A stretch of DNA of 64,000 nucleotides from Marsupella aquatica. Its lineage: Eukaryota; Marchantiophyta. Location of the stretch: assembly GCA_973895155.1 (NCBI GenBank), contig OZ316893.1:21762001-21826000 (forward strand), read 5' to 3'. Shown piece by piece: positions 1-13,715 of this stretch; within the stretch, counting starts at the first letter, position 1; each line of letters starts with the position of its first letter. The position numbers were made by a program, and so were the translations under genes. The notes beneath the pieces are model-generated. The model was not told where the DNA came from, searched no databases, and saw only the letters and a program-made list of their open reading frames with translations.

Positions 1-1637
1 GTTACATTTTATTGTCCTCTCCTCTACTCACGTTCTTTGAAGGGTAGTCGGGGCTAGTGCCCTAGTAACAAGAAGTTGATACACTTCAATCCCTGAAACA
101 CTTTTTAATTCTACTAATGATGGGCATTCTCTTCCATAAAGTACAGATATATACAAAGGAAAAACTCTTGTAAGGACTTAAGATTAATTAGGCCATGAAG
201 AAATGTTTTTGGAGGGACCCACATGCTAAACTACTTCCTGTAGAGGCACCGGCACAATGGTGGGCCTTGTCAGCTCCCCTAACTAAGAATCCATTAATTG
301 AGAGCCATTGAAAATGTATTTGGGTGGTACTTTGAGGCGTGTAAAGACTTTCACAAGTTTTGGCTTCGTGTTTTTGGAGGGCATTTATTTTCTACAATAC
401 ACACCTTTCTTTGAGGAGGGAATCATGCAATGACTCATCAGTAAGGCATATGTAACTCAAAGTACAAAAGTTTCACAATAGAAAGCAAAAATTACCAATC
501 CTGGCATTTTAACTTCTTAGTGTTTTTTAGCCATGTCCTAAATTCCAGAGGTTCTACTTTTTTCCAGATTTTCCCAAACTCACTCAAGTTTTAAAATAAG
601 TTAACACTGAAGCCCTTGTTTTTGGCACATCTGGGTGTAAGCTACATTGTCAGAAGGCCACAAAGAATTGGCCCTAACTTTTCTCATGGGATGTTGTAAA
701 AGTTCTTTTTAAGCTCTTTTCCACTCACAGGGTTTTGTAAAAGATCCATTACACTAGCCTCTACGGTGAATTAGATCATGGCATAAAATCATTCTTCATT
801 GCAAATTGTTATGTAGGATGATTTTGGTAGTCCATAACTTTTTGGTCCGTAACCTTAGCCTACTTAAGGTTACATCAAGTTTTGAGGTTTGAGACCAGCT
901 ATTATGTCTCAAAATGTGTTCCAATGTGCTCCGTCTCAAAATTTTGTTCCAATTTTCTCTCATCGTGGTCCTGAAGTCAGGGGATTCATTGACCATAATG
1001 CCCTTTGTATATTTCAGGGCATTCTGGGAGTATAATGCCCCCAATAATGCCCCATCAGGATGAGGATCATCTCTTCAGGAAGCTTCTCCTCTCCTTTTGC
1101 TTGAAAAAGTAAAGATCTATTAGGCCTTTAAGTGTAGTAAGATCCTGTTTGGGGAGCATTATGGGCTAAGATCAAGTTTTTATATATTAGGAAGAAAGAT
1201 CATCTAGAGGCTAGTGAATGCTGGTTAGCACTGATTAGCCCTAAGCCGCTCCCCGTGTATGCCAGATACTATTACTGTATAGATTGCAGGCTTGAGCTGA
1301 ACTTAATGAGCCTCAAGATTGCTTTCATGGTCAATTCTATTTTAGGGGCCTTATAATTATCTCATCATGCCTCCTAAACAGGATCGTTACTTTATACCTA
1401 ACTATTAGGGTGTCTCAAAGCTCACAACCTAATGGACCTTAACTCCCTAGTTATGGTTCAAGGACCAAAAAAGTTAGAAGACACTAAATTCATAGTCCAT
1501 AATTTTTTGCCACAAGGATTGGTCTTATGTCATTACCATTTGTCGCTTTAAAGCTTTAGAGTCTGGTGAAAGAGAAAACAAACAAAAAACTTACACAACC
1601 TTGTGAAAAACTTATGAACATTCTTTTATGGCCGACT
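1..1637. other. Intergenic stretch, no gene seen
   Basis: AT-rich sequence in which I find no credible coding exon on either strand. The only longer open frame is a low-complexity minus-strand stretch at 796-1044 with no family signature. A segment near 1406-1425 (TAGGGTGTCTCAAAGCTCA) resembles the terminal inverted repeat of the element at 17.75-18.14 kb. I could not find a matching second end, so I do not call an element here. Confidence 0.5.
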
Positions 1638-1876
1638 GTCATCATCTTCCCTAATTTCTCAGCTTTGAGACTCATTTGAGACTCAATGTCATCCATCATC
1701 TTGCCTAATTTATGATCTTTCCTAATTTCTCAGCTTTGACACTTGAATGTCATCATCTTGCCTAATTTATCATCATCGCTAATTTCTCAACTTTGAGACT
1801 GAATGTCATCATCTTCCCTAATTTCTCAACTTTGAGACTGAATGTCATCATCTTCCCTAATTTCTCAGCTTTGTTA
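1638..1876. repeat. Short tandem repeat, about 39-40 bp unit
   Basis: Five to six imperfect copies of a unit containing GTCATCATCTTCCCTAATTT followed by CTCAGCTTTGAGACT. The last two full copies are nearly identical with a 39-bp period, and the earlier copies are more diverged. The repeat gives the minus strand a false open frame with a repeated KLGKMMTFSL peptide, which I do not regard as a gene. Confidence 0.8.
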
Positions 1877-4800
1877 AAATGAACACTCCACTTTGCTGAG
1901 CTATGAAGCATCAAAGTGTCTCGGGCCCCGCCCCGAAAAGTGGGAAAGGAATCGAGGCATGGTGAAAAAGTAGCGACTGGACAGACCTGAAGTGGACTGG
2001 ACTGGAATGGACACTGATGGTCATCTGGTCTGCAGAGCTTATGGCACGCAAAGAGGATTTCGTTGGAAATTTCCACTCGATAGCTGACAGCCCAACGAAT
2101 CCCTGAGACGGAGCTCCTACCGTAAAGCGTAAGAAATCGTTCCTTCCTGCGGCCTTCGTTGGGACTGTAGTTACTTTGGAATGTAGCGTTGTCGTCTCGT
2201 AACTGATTGATCTTTCTCGAGGAACATGGCGACAGTCAAATCACTCCACCAATTTCATGCTGCTTCACTGCTTCTTCCGCAAATTAAAGCGCTTTGAGCT
2301 TTCCATCGAGGCGCAGCAGTTTCTGGCTTTGAAGAGTGCAATAATTTTGGTGCATGTTTTGTGATTCTTCCAATGAGGTTCTAGATAGAAAGGCAATTGC
2401 TGGGATTGGATTTCTTCCAATGAGGTTTCGAGTACAGGATAGAATTACAATAGGCATATTTTCTGGGCTTTGGTCCTTGTAATGAGTGTTTCTTTGCATG
2501 ATCGAAATAGTTGGGTGGCAAAGTTATGAACAGAATGCTCATGGCCAAAAGTTGACCCGTCTTCAAACCACTGGCAGCAAAAAGAAGTGCATCTCTTCCT
2601 GCATGAGGTGACAACATTCAGACAAGTACATCTTTATTGGCTCTTTTTCTCCGTTCACACAAAGTTGCACACAATGGGTGTGGTGGTAGTTGAGTTCCCT
2701 TATTTTATAACATAGGGATTGTGAGTAGGTGTCCCCCTCTTGTGGTCCATCTCATGCAGCTTTTCTCGGGAATAAACCATGGCTCATGTTTTTCACCCTT
2801 CATGTACTATAGTGGAATGCTAAAACATACATTTACTATATAGTACCCCAACTGATGCCTTTCTATTTGACAACAGGTTCCCATATATAGTACTCAGGGT
2901 AATCCACAGTACTCATTCCACACATAGTACAGTGTATATGAAAGAGCATGTCAGAATTTTGACCACCTCCAAAATAGTGGGCTGTAACATGTGCGGGTAG
3001 TTTCGGGAAATGGAGAACGAAATTCCATACAAAACAGCCTGAAAAACTTTACATGAGGCAAAATGCCCCTGAGGCAGTGTTATCTGTTGAAATAGGCTGC
3101 AAGCACATGGTTTGGCTAGGTGTAAGCAAATTTCCAGAAAAAAAGAAGATTGAAAACCCTTTTGGCTGCAGACAATTTAAATGGCCACTTGCAAAAGTCT
3201 GGAAGCAATTGAAAATAACTTTTTGTCTCCAACACGAAGTTACCACGACTGTATCAGAGTAGATGCTGCCTGTAGATCCTGAGAAAGCAAATACCCAGAA
3301 CAGATAAGAGGAGACCCTTGTGCGGAGGTTCCATCTTTCTTGCCCGATAGCATCCCCCACTTCCTGTTGGGAAGTGCAGGGCTGCCATTCACATTACTGA
3401 AATAGCCAAAATTTACAAGGGGAGATACTGCACACTCTACTTCATGACATGTGGAGTCCCTCCATGTGAACTCGTGGACTTTTTGGCTCATGGGCTCTTT
3501 GGTGGTCTGGGTTTCTCTCTTGTTTCTCCCCTGTACTGGGTCTTCTGTCTCCAGGTATGGCCCGTTTTGTTCTATGGCAATTTCTCCCCTTTATTGGGTC
3601 TCTGTTTGGGATCGTGTGTCCCTGTATGGCCCTTTTTGTTCTTTGGCAATTTGATGTACTTTTTGGCTCATGGGCTCATTGGTAGTCTGGGTTTTTCTCT
3701 TATTTCTCCGGTCTCCTGTGTTTGGGATCCTGTCTCCCAGTATGGCAGTTTTTGTTCTTTGGCAGTTTGATGAATAATCCCTCCCCTAAATGTAGCTGCA
3801 CCCATGGCAATTAGTGAACGTAGTTATAGGTTTCATCAGATCTAACAACATGGCCCAGAGTTATTCTCCCAGTGGGAATACTAGTAGGAATGCTCTTCGA
3901 AGGCATCTTGTCCCAAACATAAGAGGCGAAAGCCGCCCACGGATATGAAGCCTTAGTGCATCCCTACTCCAGAAACCTTTGCAAACCCAGAACAAACAAC
4001 ATGGCAACAACAATAAGCGAATGCTCATTCCCGCATGATATGACCACAAACCTATGAGAATGCCTGCCTATCTTCACAACGACGATCTATCATCTCAGAA
4101 CATGAACCTGCCGAAGTACATGCCTTCCGTACCTCAACAAGAACCTCTTAACATCTCAAAGACGAATATCAGGGCATTGAGGAATATCCATAACTATCAT
4201 GATACCATGTGGTAGCATACCATTTGCGAAGATGACGAAAACAGTATTTGGCTTAACATCACAGCTACTGAAATAGCGTGATGACGACACATTGTGACAA
4301 TTCCATCATCAGTTCCTGTTTACATGTCATTCTCCCCCTCCCTTCACAAATATTTAACTGAGTGATCCCTTTGTCAGCAAATTTACAGACACAGGGGAAG
4401 CCTTATGAGGGTGTGGAGCTCAGATTCATACAAAACTGCCATGACGAAAAAAAGATATGGCATGAGAAGTTGACCATCCTAAAAGCAGAGCAACTATCTA
4501 CGGTAATTATCTAGGTCAACAGAAGGGTGACACCTGTTCTAGCTCACTCTTTGATTGGAAGTACGAGTGGTATGCACAGGTTCAATTGAACTCCTCAGTA
4601 ATTAAGCTAAAGCTAGACTTTGCTACAATTTCTTTACAAGGAACTCCTGCTCATGTCCAGAAAATACACACCAAACAAAAACCCTATGATTTCGTCTTTG
4701 AGATATAAACTGGACCAAAACGTTCCAACTGGATCTGATATAAAGCAGGACAACTGCAAACAATCAGTCCAGTAAAGTGAAACGCCACCCGTATCTACAC

Positions 4801-5085
4801 ATCAATTGTTCAGATCTTTTGTTCCCGACGAGAGAACATTCTTCGGTTTTTCCTTTCGGAGCTCCTCCCTTTCATTAAAAATTGAAGCACGAAGGGAAAA
4901 GAAACCCATCATACAACGCAGTCGATGGTTTGCACCTGTGCCCTATCAGCAAAAGTTACCTCCTGCCATGTACAGTCCCAGTACCGTGACCATATTGTCC
5001 AGGACCCATTTCATAAATCGTGGACAGATAATGAGCTTCACTCGAACTTCAAATCGATATCGCCATATACTTTCAATCCATTGAG
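1877..5085. other. Intergenic, possible 3' UTR of the kelch gene at its right end
   Basis: No exon with family resemblance was found. The only structured part is the 180-bp direct repeat at 3478-3770. The few hundred bases immediately left of 5086 probably hold the 3' untranslated region of the minus-strand F-box/kelch gene, but I cannot place the polyadenylation site. Confidence 0.4.
3478..3770. repeat. Direct repeat, 180-bp period, with internal sub-repeats
   Basis: The segment beginning ACTTTTTGGCTCATGGGCTC at 3478 recurs exactly 180 bp later. Inside each unit a shorter phrase (GTATGGCCC..TTTTGTTCT.TGGCAATTT) is itself repeated with small changes. The plus-strand ORFs here are by-products of the repetition. 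Confidence 0.75.
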
Positions 5086-8000
5086 TCAAGGCACCAACTG
5101 CAGCATATGGAGCCCCCCGTCAAAGCCCAGTCCAACAGATGCAGTTGGTAAAACTCCGCTATCGACCATACCTCCAAACATGAGAATCACCCGCCCAGAA
5201 TCTACAGCACATGCACCATGAAACGACCGCTTGCTTGGAGGCCGCCCAAACTGCTTCAACTTTTTCCAGAAACGCCTGGAAAATCTGTTCCCACTTGAGT
5301 TGGCACAACAGCTATGTCTTGGATAGGACCCTAAGCAAGGCTCGTTGTGGGTAACTTCGAACCCTGCCCTTGGGTCAAGTACCCAAACATCTCCTTTCTT
5401 AGCTCTCTTAGAGTCTTCCCCTCCAAATATGAGGATTCTTCCACCAAAAATGAGTGTGGCAGAATGCCCTGCTCTTGGAGGTGGATGATCATGCCCTGGA
5501 CGGGCCTCTGAAGCCTCGAGTTCCACCCATGCAGGTTGGTCTGATTCCAGATCCAATAGCCATACATCATTCCTGACCTCAAAATCTGTTCCACGGCCAC
5601 CAAACAAGATAATACGTTTTCCACCAACCCAAGTTACAGTATGACCAGACCTGGGCCGAGGAGAGACTGGCGTTACTATCTCTCTCCAGCAGAGAGGCGA
5701 CTCTGCAAGATCCAATATCCATGTGTCACCGAGCCTTGTCCCATCAGACGCTATACCACCAAATATCACAACCTTTCTGTCACCAGCAAAACATCCACCA
5801 TGTGCCCCTCGCGGACGAGGAGCTGCTGCAACTTCTAACAATTCCCACATGGGTATCACTTCACTTTCCCCTGAGAATAATCCCTGGCACATCCAAGTGT
5901 CACCCAGGCGTGTTCCCTCATCATTGATGCCTCCGTAAAGCATAAGAATGTTGCCCACAACAATACAGCTTTGCCCAAATCGCCCCGACGGTCCCCCGGC
6001 AAACACCTGCTGCCAGACTATCCCCTGTGACGGGTACTCAGGGATAGGAGCAACCCATGAGTCATCTAAGTGCCGACCTGTCACAAGAGTAAATCAGTCA
6101 GTTAGATGAAGAGTTTTGCACAGAGAAGTACCCTGCGTCCGATACTTTGAAATAATCTTGCCATCGATAGCCAAGGTTGAAAGTCCTGACAGCTATAAAA
6201 GTTAAGTGCGCTTGAAGTTCATTGTTTCATTTTTTTTACAACAGCCGGCTTTCCACTACCGCTGCGCATGCAACTCCTGTCCACTCGAAGCTGATGTTAA
6301 GAACTCAACTAACAGGCCGCAAGTGGTAGCCATGTTCTGGATTGGCGTGGAGGCCTGAGTAGAATAATAGAGCACAGCACAAGGAAAACAACAGACGACG
6401 TTGTTTCTCACAACGACGTCCCGGATTGATCAAGTGGGTTATGAGCGACCGTTAACATTCCTATTGATCGGAAGAATTGAGCTGGGAAGCAAAGGGAATA
6501 AACTCTTTCAGTTGTAAGGGAGAAAAGTCTCTCTGCGAGATGCCCAATCTATATAAGTTTTGAATTCCAATACTGACCAGAAAGGGAAAAACCTGCTTAC
6601 TATCAACCAACATATAATCGTCTTGTCAGTCATTCCTTGAATTTTTCTTCCTCTACAAGATGAGATAACAAGTATCGCACCAGAGACACACCTCCTCCTT
6701 TTCATTCTAGACTTCACTCAAACTCACAGTGTCTGGCAAGCTCAACGTATACAAACTGTGAAGTTTATCATAGGAACAAAAACACTTGAGCTAATGGGTT
6801 AACAAACCAGGGTAAGATCAATAATTTAGATAGTAAACAGATGACAATCCTAATGCATCTGCAAGTTCCTGGAGGAACAAATATCCAAAATGCATCACCC
6901 AACACCCTATGCTCACCACCGAAAACACGCCATATCACGCATTCGATGATAACCTGATATGAGATTGATGACAAACTCAGAATACAGGTTGTTCTTGTAG
7001 GTCAATGTTGTCTACTTACGGCATCCATGATCTACTGATCGACACAAATTCACCAGATGAGTACACACTCAGCACACTCAGCTAGCTATTGCTCATTTCG
7101 TTCTGAAGATATGTACATCACAAGAAATGTGTTGACCGTAGTAGCTTGTGCTGGAATCTACTTTAGGGCTGAAAGCTTAAATTCCGCGTCATCATCAATC
7201 AAGGCTATCGATTAGGTTCACGATCACACTCGTAGAAATACCGACAAACACACGGCAATTGCCGCATACATGCAATGCAGTGTTTTGCAGTGCGTGCTGC
7301 AACAAACATAGGGCGAAGTTGACGCCCTAGACATCTAGTCACACCGAGAATATATATCAGAAGTAGAGGACGCCGATAGGAAGGGACTCATACAGCAAAA
7401 CCAGATGGGTAGCTCTGACGAGCGCAGGGGCACGTAGAGCTCTGAATGAGGGTCACGTACCACCATCGCAGCCGCCTCCAAAGACCGTGATAAGGCCGTT
7501 CACGACATTCATCGAGTGAGATGCTCGTGGTGCAGGCACACTATCGCCACTTTGTACTTGGTGCCAAGAAGCAGCGTTAAGAAGAAGCATCTGCCGATAC
7601 AGCCGTTTCCAGCTCATCTTGTGCCTCCCTGCAGAGGGCCATGCTTCCACTGCCCGGCTTCCCCATTCGCGCTTGCAGATGAGAGCCCAGAGAGAGTCCG
7701 TGTCCGCCATCTCTCTGTAGCGCTTGCAGGTCATGCCAAATGATATCAGAGCTTGCAGGGGCAAATGCTGGAGAATGGCCAACAACTGATCGGAACCAAG
7801 AAGCCCAATGCCGCTCTCCTCGTCTTTAGCCGTTTCTTTACCTAGATCCTCCACTCTTCCAGCTACTGTCCAGTTCACCATTTCACACCTGGGCATCTGT
7901 ATACAACCCCAAGATTCTCATTCTTAGCATGGGAGTGACTACTAGACTTGAAGTACCTCAACGGTGGTCAAGTATTGACACTACAGTACATTCAATCACT

Positions 8001-8729
8001 GCAAAACAACACTTTTCATTTCTTCGCTACTACTCTAGAAACAAGGACCCATTCTTGTCTAGTAAACAGGAGCCAATTTGATCCCCTATTGACAATGCCT
8101 GCCTTCTACAAATTGGCTTTCCAGTTAATGCCATCACTTCGTCTGCACGGACAAACAACCAAAGAAGGAAACATAACAGGCCAGTACACATCTTCTCAAT
8201 CAGAGGTGGAAGCATCGTCAGACGGAGATAAAGTCCAACGACACACAACAAGAAACCAGAAGACCACGCCGGAGTACTCTGCTGGGAGATGATGAGATGA
8301 CGCACTAATTAGCGAACTTGATCATTGGAGAGAATAAAAAGAACACGTTTCTTTAACCTGATGGCTGTATAATCATTCAAAGTCAGCCACTTGAAGCTCG
8401 TTATAATCTGAGGCTCGTAACACACACCCCAAAACAGTTTTTTCGGACACATACATACCTCCATCAACTACATGAATAAAGGTCTGGACAGAAGAAAGAC
8501 ACTGCATGGTACCAAGTTTGCACAGAGCTCCATGAACCTGTGTCCCAGACAAAACAGGCCTGACTCCATCGTGATACTTAGAACCCATGAACAACGTTGC
8601 AATTCAAATAGGAAGGGGAGTAGGACGTACCTTAGCGCTCTTGACATCGTAGTACACCCTTCCGGTGCAATCTCGCATGGGGTCGAGATCCTCCATGAAC
8701 ATTCTCTCGCTGCCCCCGTCGGCAAACAT
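5086..8729 (-). CDS. F-box/kelch-repeat protein
   Basis: Probable substrate-recognition subunit of an SCF ubiquitin ligase: the F-box binds SKP1 and the kelch propeller binds the target. Model: exon A 8729-8631 (33 codons), exon B 7896-7461, exon C 6077-5086; 508 residues. The F-box lies at about residues 67-112 (LLAILQHLPL..FGMTCKRY..LW..ICKREWG). Six kelch blades follow, each marked by a hydrophobic strand ending in GG: ITVFGGG, LMLYGG, VVIFGG, IILFGG, ILIFGG, LMFGG. Exons B and C join in frame through GT donors and AG acceptors. Exon A is open and ends at a strong AAG|GTACGT donor, joining exon B (TATACAG|ATGCCC) in phase; without it translation would start at the ATG at 7896. The layout resembles Arabidopsis At1g51550-type F-box/kelch proteins. 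The target is unknown. The F-box and kelch calls are firm; exon A is tentative. Confidence 0.85.
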
Positions 8730-9770
8730 CGGAAACCCCCTCCCCTCAGCACACAGTTCTCCTTTCTGCTACCTGAGTTCCGCCTGACTGTCCAGATTGG
8801 TCGCCTTACTTCCTCTTCTCAAGGTCACTTTCTCCTTCTCTAAAGATGAGTAACCAGTGAAACTTCAACAAACGAGTCCAGACCTGCCTTGCTCTCCGGC
8901 AGACAAGAGAGTTTCTCAGATTGAGCACCTCACGGGTACGAAGTTGGCAAAAAAGCCACCGCAGGCAAGCGATTTCCTCACGGCCTCATCGACCGATCAA
9001 TCACTCCAGTCCAGTGGTCCTGTAGTGGCCCGTCCCAACTGACTTACAACTATCCCCACCTGATGACAGCCCACATGATGGACACTCCCCGGTCATGTCC
9101 CCGTCTCCGCCCGATCTTCCGCGTCAAAGCGAAAGAAACCTCTCTCGCTCTCTCTCTTCTTCGGACCTCGCTTCGATTGGCTTGGCTTGGATTGCCCTGC
9201 ACTTAACCTCAAATCCGCAGCACCAACTTACACCGTGCGTGTGTTCGAGTCCGAGGCAGCAGCGGCAGCACAGGCTCAGCAAACACAGGGAGAGGATCGA
9301 TCTCTCGAGGGAACAGAAAACGAAAGAAAGAAGGATCCTGCTCTCTCAGCCCACACACTTCAATTCAGGTCTGTCTCGTCAGGTCAGCAAGTCTCTCGAG
9401 AACAGCGCCAACTGCCGTCAACCATCGATCGCCCTTCTCAGTTCTCACACTCCCATGTGCAGATCTGCTGCTGCTCCACTTCCTGCATCTCTCATCTCAT
9501 CATTTGGCTTCTCTCCTCCTCACTCACTCACTCACTCACTCTCTGCGTGGAAGAGCTCACTCTGACGACGAGGGGTTGAATTGACGGCCAACAATACATC
9601 CAGATGGTGCGCGCACAAACGGCACTCGTCGCGACAGCTTTTCTCTCGAGAATCTGCTGTTGCGAAAGCGAGAGAGGACGACAGGAAGACGAGGAAAGAG
9701 AGAGACACAGATGAAAGAGAGAGACACAGTGAGAGAGAGAACGAGAGCGGATGAGTCGAAATCTAGACCC
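8730..9770 (-). promoter_or_regulatory. Presumed 5' leader/promoter of the F-box/kelch gene
   Basis: This is the sequence upstream of the minus-strand gene. Read on the minus strand, 9650-9750 is strongly CT-rich, a composition common near plant transcription starts. A TCAC microsatellite lies at about 9519-9543 and GAGA runs at 9690-9750. Two plus-strand ORFs (9095-9565, 9187-9579) have low-complexity Ser/Gln composition and no recognisable domain. A leader intron is possible. No TATA box is assigned. Confidence 0.35.
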
Positions 9771-11452
9771 CTATCTTGAGGGGTCTTTCGCTTTTATCGG
9801 GAATAAAGGCGACAAAAGATTGACCTCTCAGAGGCGCCTTTTTTTCTCGTCAGAACAAAGGACTTAAGTACACTCTTTACACTCTTATAATTTTGTTCAT
9901 GTCCTTTTTTGTCGCCTCCTCTTTCCTTACAACTGGAATTTATTTCTTATCAGTCTTAAGCATGTGCACTGTATTATCCACTATCTGTATTTATGTATGT
10001 ATTTATTATTGGCTGAACTTAAAGTTCAGCTTTGTGGTGGGAGCCCAAAATGGCTCCAAACTTTTTTTTCTGCGCATACGTTTTCTCCACATACGTTTTC
10101 TCCACATACGTATAGAGTCACACAAATATATTTTAGTCACAATATACTCATTCTAACACTCTTTAGTTTGTATGAAGTACTCAAGATCAAGACAAATTGG
10201 AGTACACAGAATATATTGTATTCAACACAAATGAAAGTACATTAAATGTTCCCCCCTCAATATACATGTGTACTTGATTCTCTCACCATTTAATGTCTTT
10301 GTCTTTTAGTTATCAGAATTTCTTAATGCTTTTATATATCTCCCTTTGGGACCAAAGTCACCTTGAAAAGGTATGACTCTTAAAAGGGCTTCCTTTTTGT
10401 TTTTGGGTGAAATTGGTCACCTCGAAAAAAAATTTAAAGGGGCTTCTTTTTTTTAGAAAAAACGATGAGTAAGGAGCATGCCCTATGGTTGATCTCATTA
10501 TTTTATTTTCTTTGAGAATTAAAACAGATAGAGAATCAAGGGTATTTTAAAGAATGGGAAAATAAAAAAGACAAAAAAAGACATTTTTATTTTTTGGCCC
10601 GGATGGAGGATTACTTTAAGGGGAGAAATAATAAGGGTTTAAAGAATTTTTTCTTTAATTGCTGAGAGGTTTAAGGGTATTTAAGGGAGAGATTTTCAAA
10701 ATGGTCTTTGTTTATATTTTTTTCTTGCTAGAGGGGGCAGACACTAGTTGAGTGTATCGAACAAGCTAACCCCTATTCTATCTTAGAAGTGGGGAGAGAT
10801 GGATGGTTTAAGGGTCTTTTAAGGGGAGGAACAATAAAGACAAAGAATGGAGAGATTTCAGGTTTTATAAATCTTTCCTTTTTCTTGCAAGAGGGGGGTC
10901 AACATCAAAACAAAAAATGAGTTTTTATTCCTTTTGTGGACTTCTCACTCATTTTTCAATGTAGATATAGATTTTTATTTGAGTAATTCTAGAAGAATGG
11001 GTGGGTGTGCTTTTAATTAGGTTAGGTATGATATTAATTAGTCACTAATGAATTTAGGTATGACATTAATTAGGAACTTAGAGATGATTAGCATAAAAAG
11101 GAGAGTCTCTCAATTCATTCTCCTCATTCTCTTCTCTTCTCCTCTCATTGCTTATTCTTTTGCCTTTTTTGGCCAAAGTGACCTCATAGGCATTTGCTGG
11201 CGCAAGCGGCGCCATAAGCGTTGCTTGCAACCTACCATTTGCCTAGGTGGTCATGGAGGGACGCGCTCGATCATTAGGGTCGTTCATAGGTAGTTTTCTA
11301 TCGTATTCTCTTGGACTAGTGTGAGTTTGCTCTAGCCGGTGGTAGCAATGACCTAGTCATTTGCTACAGACCTGCCTATAGTAACTTAATCTAGTACATT
11401 TGGCGGGACATTTGGATGCAACTCTTTTTTGTTGGAGATATAGTTTGGCTTT

Positions 11453-11674
11453 GTGTTGTTCTCGATGGAGTGTTCTCGATGCATACAATGCTTGTTGCTT
11501 GAGAAGTATTTTGCCTACGAGCGTGTTCATCCTTTAGATGCTGGTCGATGCATACAATGCTTGTTGCTTGAGAAATGTTTTGCCGACGAGCGTGTTCATC
11601 CTTCAGATGCTGGTTTGTATATACATCAACGAAAGGTTGACGATGAGAGGAAAAAAAGATTAAATTCTTTATGA
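11453..11674 (+). other. 73-codon ORF containing a 23-residue tandem repeat
   Basis: A 69-bp unit starting TCGATGCATACAATGCTTGT at 11476 is repeated once at 11545. Because 69 is divisible by three the reading frame is kept, giving two copies of a peptide beginning RCIQCLLLEK, with changes at only a few residues. I do not recognise the peptide. There is no evident promoter or neighbouring exon, so this may simply be a duplication inside non-coding DNA. The repeat itself is certain; coding status is doubtful. Confidence 0.4.
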
Positions 11675-11929
11675 TTTATTTCAGATTAGGTGGTGGACGA
11701 TTTAGGGTTAATTTAGGTTAGTCTTTTAGATACATTTAGGTTTTGATACATTTTTTTCTCTTATCAAATAAAAATTACATGTATGAATTCTATTTCAAAC
11801 TTATATTATTTTGAGGTATCATATTATAATGAATTATCTTTTCCTTGTATTTATTAATTTTTCTCAAATTTAAATGCAACCCCAACTTATCATGTTTTTG
11901 TACTATTGCGAGTCAAATTTGGGTCAAAG

Positions 11930-12003
11930 CATTTCAGGACCCGAGTTTTGAACCTGAGACCTCCCCCTCACGAGAGTGATCACTATACTAATGAAACATT
12001 CAT
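11930..12003 (-). mobile_element. tRNA-derived relic (SINE head or tRNA pseudogene)
   Basis: On the minus strand, a box-A-like TAGTATAGTGATC (11990-11978) is followed by a box-B-like GGTTCAAAACTC (11954-11943). The flanks (TGTTTCAT and CTGAAATG) could pair as a remnant acceptor stem. The overall phrase resembles a plant tRNA-Val or tRNA-Asp, but the anticodon arm is too short and box B lacks its G, so it is not a working tRNA gene. A SINE body was not delimited. Confidence 0.45.
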
Positions 12004-12057
12004 GTATTGGTGACAATCATTAATCAGTCACAAATTATAAAGAGTAGTTCAGCTTTT

Positions 12058-12079
12058 GTGACCAAACCCCTTTGGTCAC
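12058..12079. repeat. Perfect 9-bp hairpin, 4-nt loop
   Basis: GTGACCAAA, then CCCC, then TTTGGTCAC: an exact inverted repeat. No U-tract follows and no gene ends here, so it is not called a terminator. It could be the fold-back scar of a small transposon. Confidence 0.7.
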
Positions 12080-13715
12080 GGCATTTTTTATGTATGTATG
12101 TATATGTATGTGTGGATGTGTAAGTATGGGTGCTTGCGGATGTGGGATGATTTAGTGAAGCTGAAATTTGGTGCTCTTTGAGATTTGACAGGTGTGGGAG
12201 AGTGATTTGGCTTACCCATCTTTGGGTCTCTTTTCGCTTTTGGACCTTGTGCTAGTTCGTTGGGTCCAGCTTTTATTCTGTGGCGAAATTTTGTCAAATT
12301 ACATCTCATCGCCACATTTTTGGGTCTTAATTGTAGGTCTCCCACCAAGTCATGGGGCCTACTACTCAAATCTGGAGGCTCTCCTTGAATCTAGGGAGAT
12401 CGAATGGTCCAACATTTGTAATAAATTTAAATAGTGAATATTCTTAGCATCTCCTTGTTCATGCAAGTTTAAATTCGCCAACCTGGCCAATTAAGAAACC
12501 CTCATAAATTACCCAGGTTGGGTCTCCTGACTATGGGACGTTGTCCCCTGGATGGGCGTCTTCACTTTTGGCACTTTCTCACCCGGTTCTGGTGCCGTCT
12601 GTAACTTTTTGAGAGGCTCATGTATATTTGCACTTCGTTGTGGTTGCCAGGTTTGCATGCAATGATTTTTTAAATATTTGTAAGAAATAAGTTTGCATGC
12701 ATGAATTTTTAATGCAAGAAAGAGTTTGCATGCAATGTTAATGAAATGTAGGGTACCTGTTTGGGGTATGGGTGCTTTGTTTTGAAGCAGGGATGCATCG
12801 CCTCTGGGTGTTTATATATGTCTGTGGGGGGAATAAAGTCATGTTGAGTGAAGTACACACATGTGATTTTAGAGGCCTACTATGTACTAGATTCCCACAT
12901 TTTTTGTCCAACATGACTACTTTGTTTTCAGATTAATTATTGCAATTCCATTGTTTTAGTCAGTGACTTAACCATGGTTGAAGGTAACCTAGGGTGATTG
13001 AAACTATCAGATTGTTCCATATTGCAATCTCAGAGTCCACCATCAAATCTCATGTGGCTAACCAGGGTCATTAGTAACTTAACTCATGACAAAAAGGGGC
13101 AAGTAGTGATATTCTACAAAAGGGTGCCAATCTAAAGAAACCCAGATCTAATTATTGACTAATTCAAGTGAACTTAGCTCTGGTTGTTCTCAAAACTTGA
13201 ACCTATATTAGGGTTTAGGGCAGTAGGATTGTCCAACATATTATGACCAGAATCTTATAATAAAGTATGAAGTTGGAATGGTACAAAGTAAATTAGGTGC
13301 AAGATAGTACATAACTAAGCCATTTAGGAGGAGAGAAACAATCGTGTTGGATCTCCATGATATTGACAAGTAATTTGTCAAGTGGAGGATTACCATGATA
13401 ATAAACAGCAAAAACTAAATAACAAACGATAAAAACCAACACAATGAAATCTGTACCCAAACATGAAATAGTTGTCCCTCTAGATCGGTGTCCATGCAAA
13501 ATATTCATTATTTCTTTAGGTGTGTTAACTAAAGTTTGATGTTGATCTGTACTTACTTGCATTACTTACTAGCACTATGAGATAGTAATACTCCAGGTAA
13601 TGCTTTGACATTTGCTCAAAAGTCCCACACCACCCCACATGATGCCCATTTAGGAATTGCTCAAAATTCCCACACCACTATGCTATTGTTAATTAAGCAT
13701 TTGCTCTTTGGTTCT

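Noticed and set aside
1406-1430. Second copy of the 17.75-kb inverted-repeat element
   Set aside because: Only one end-like sequence is present and it lacks several bases; no partner end was found.
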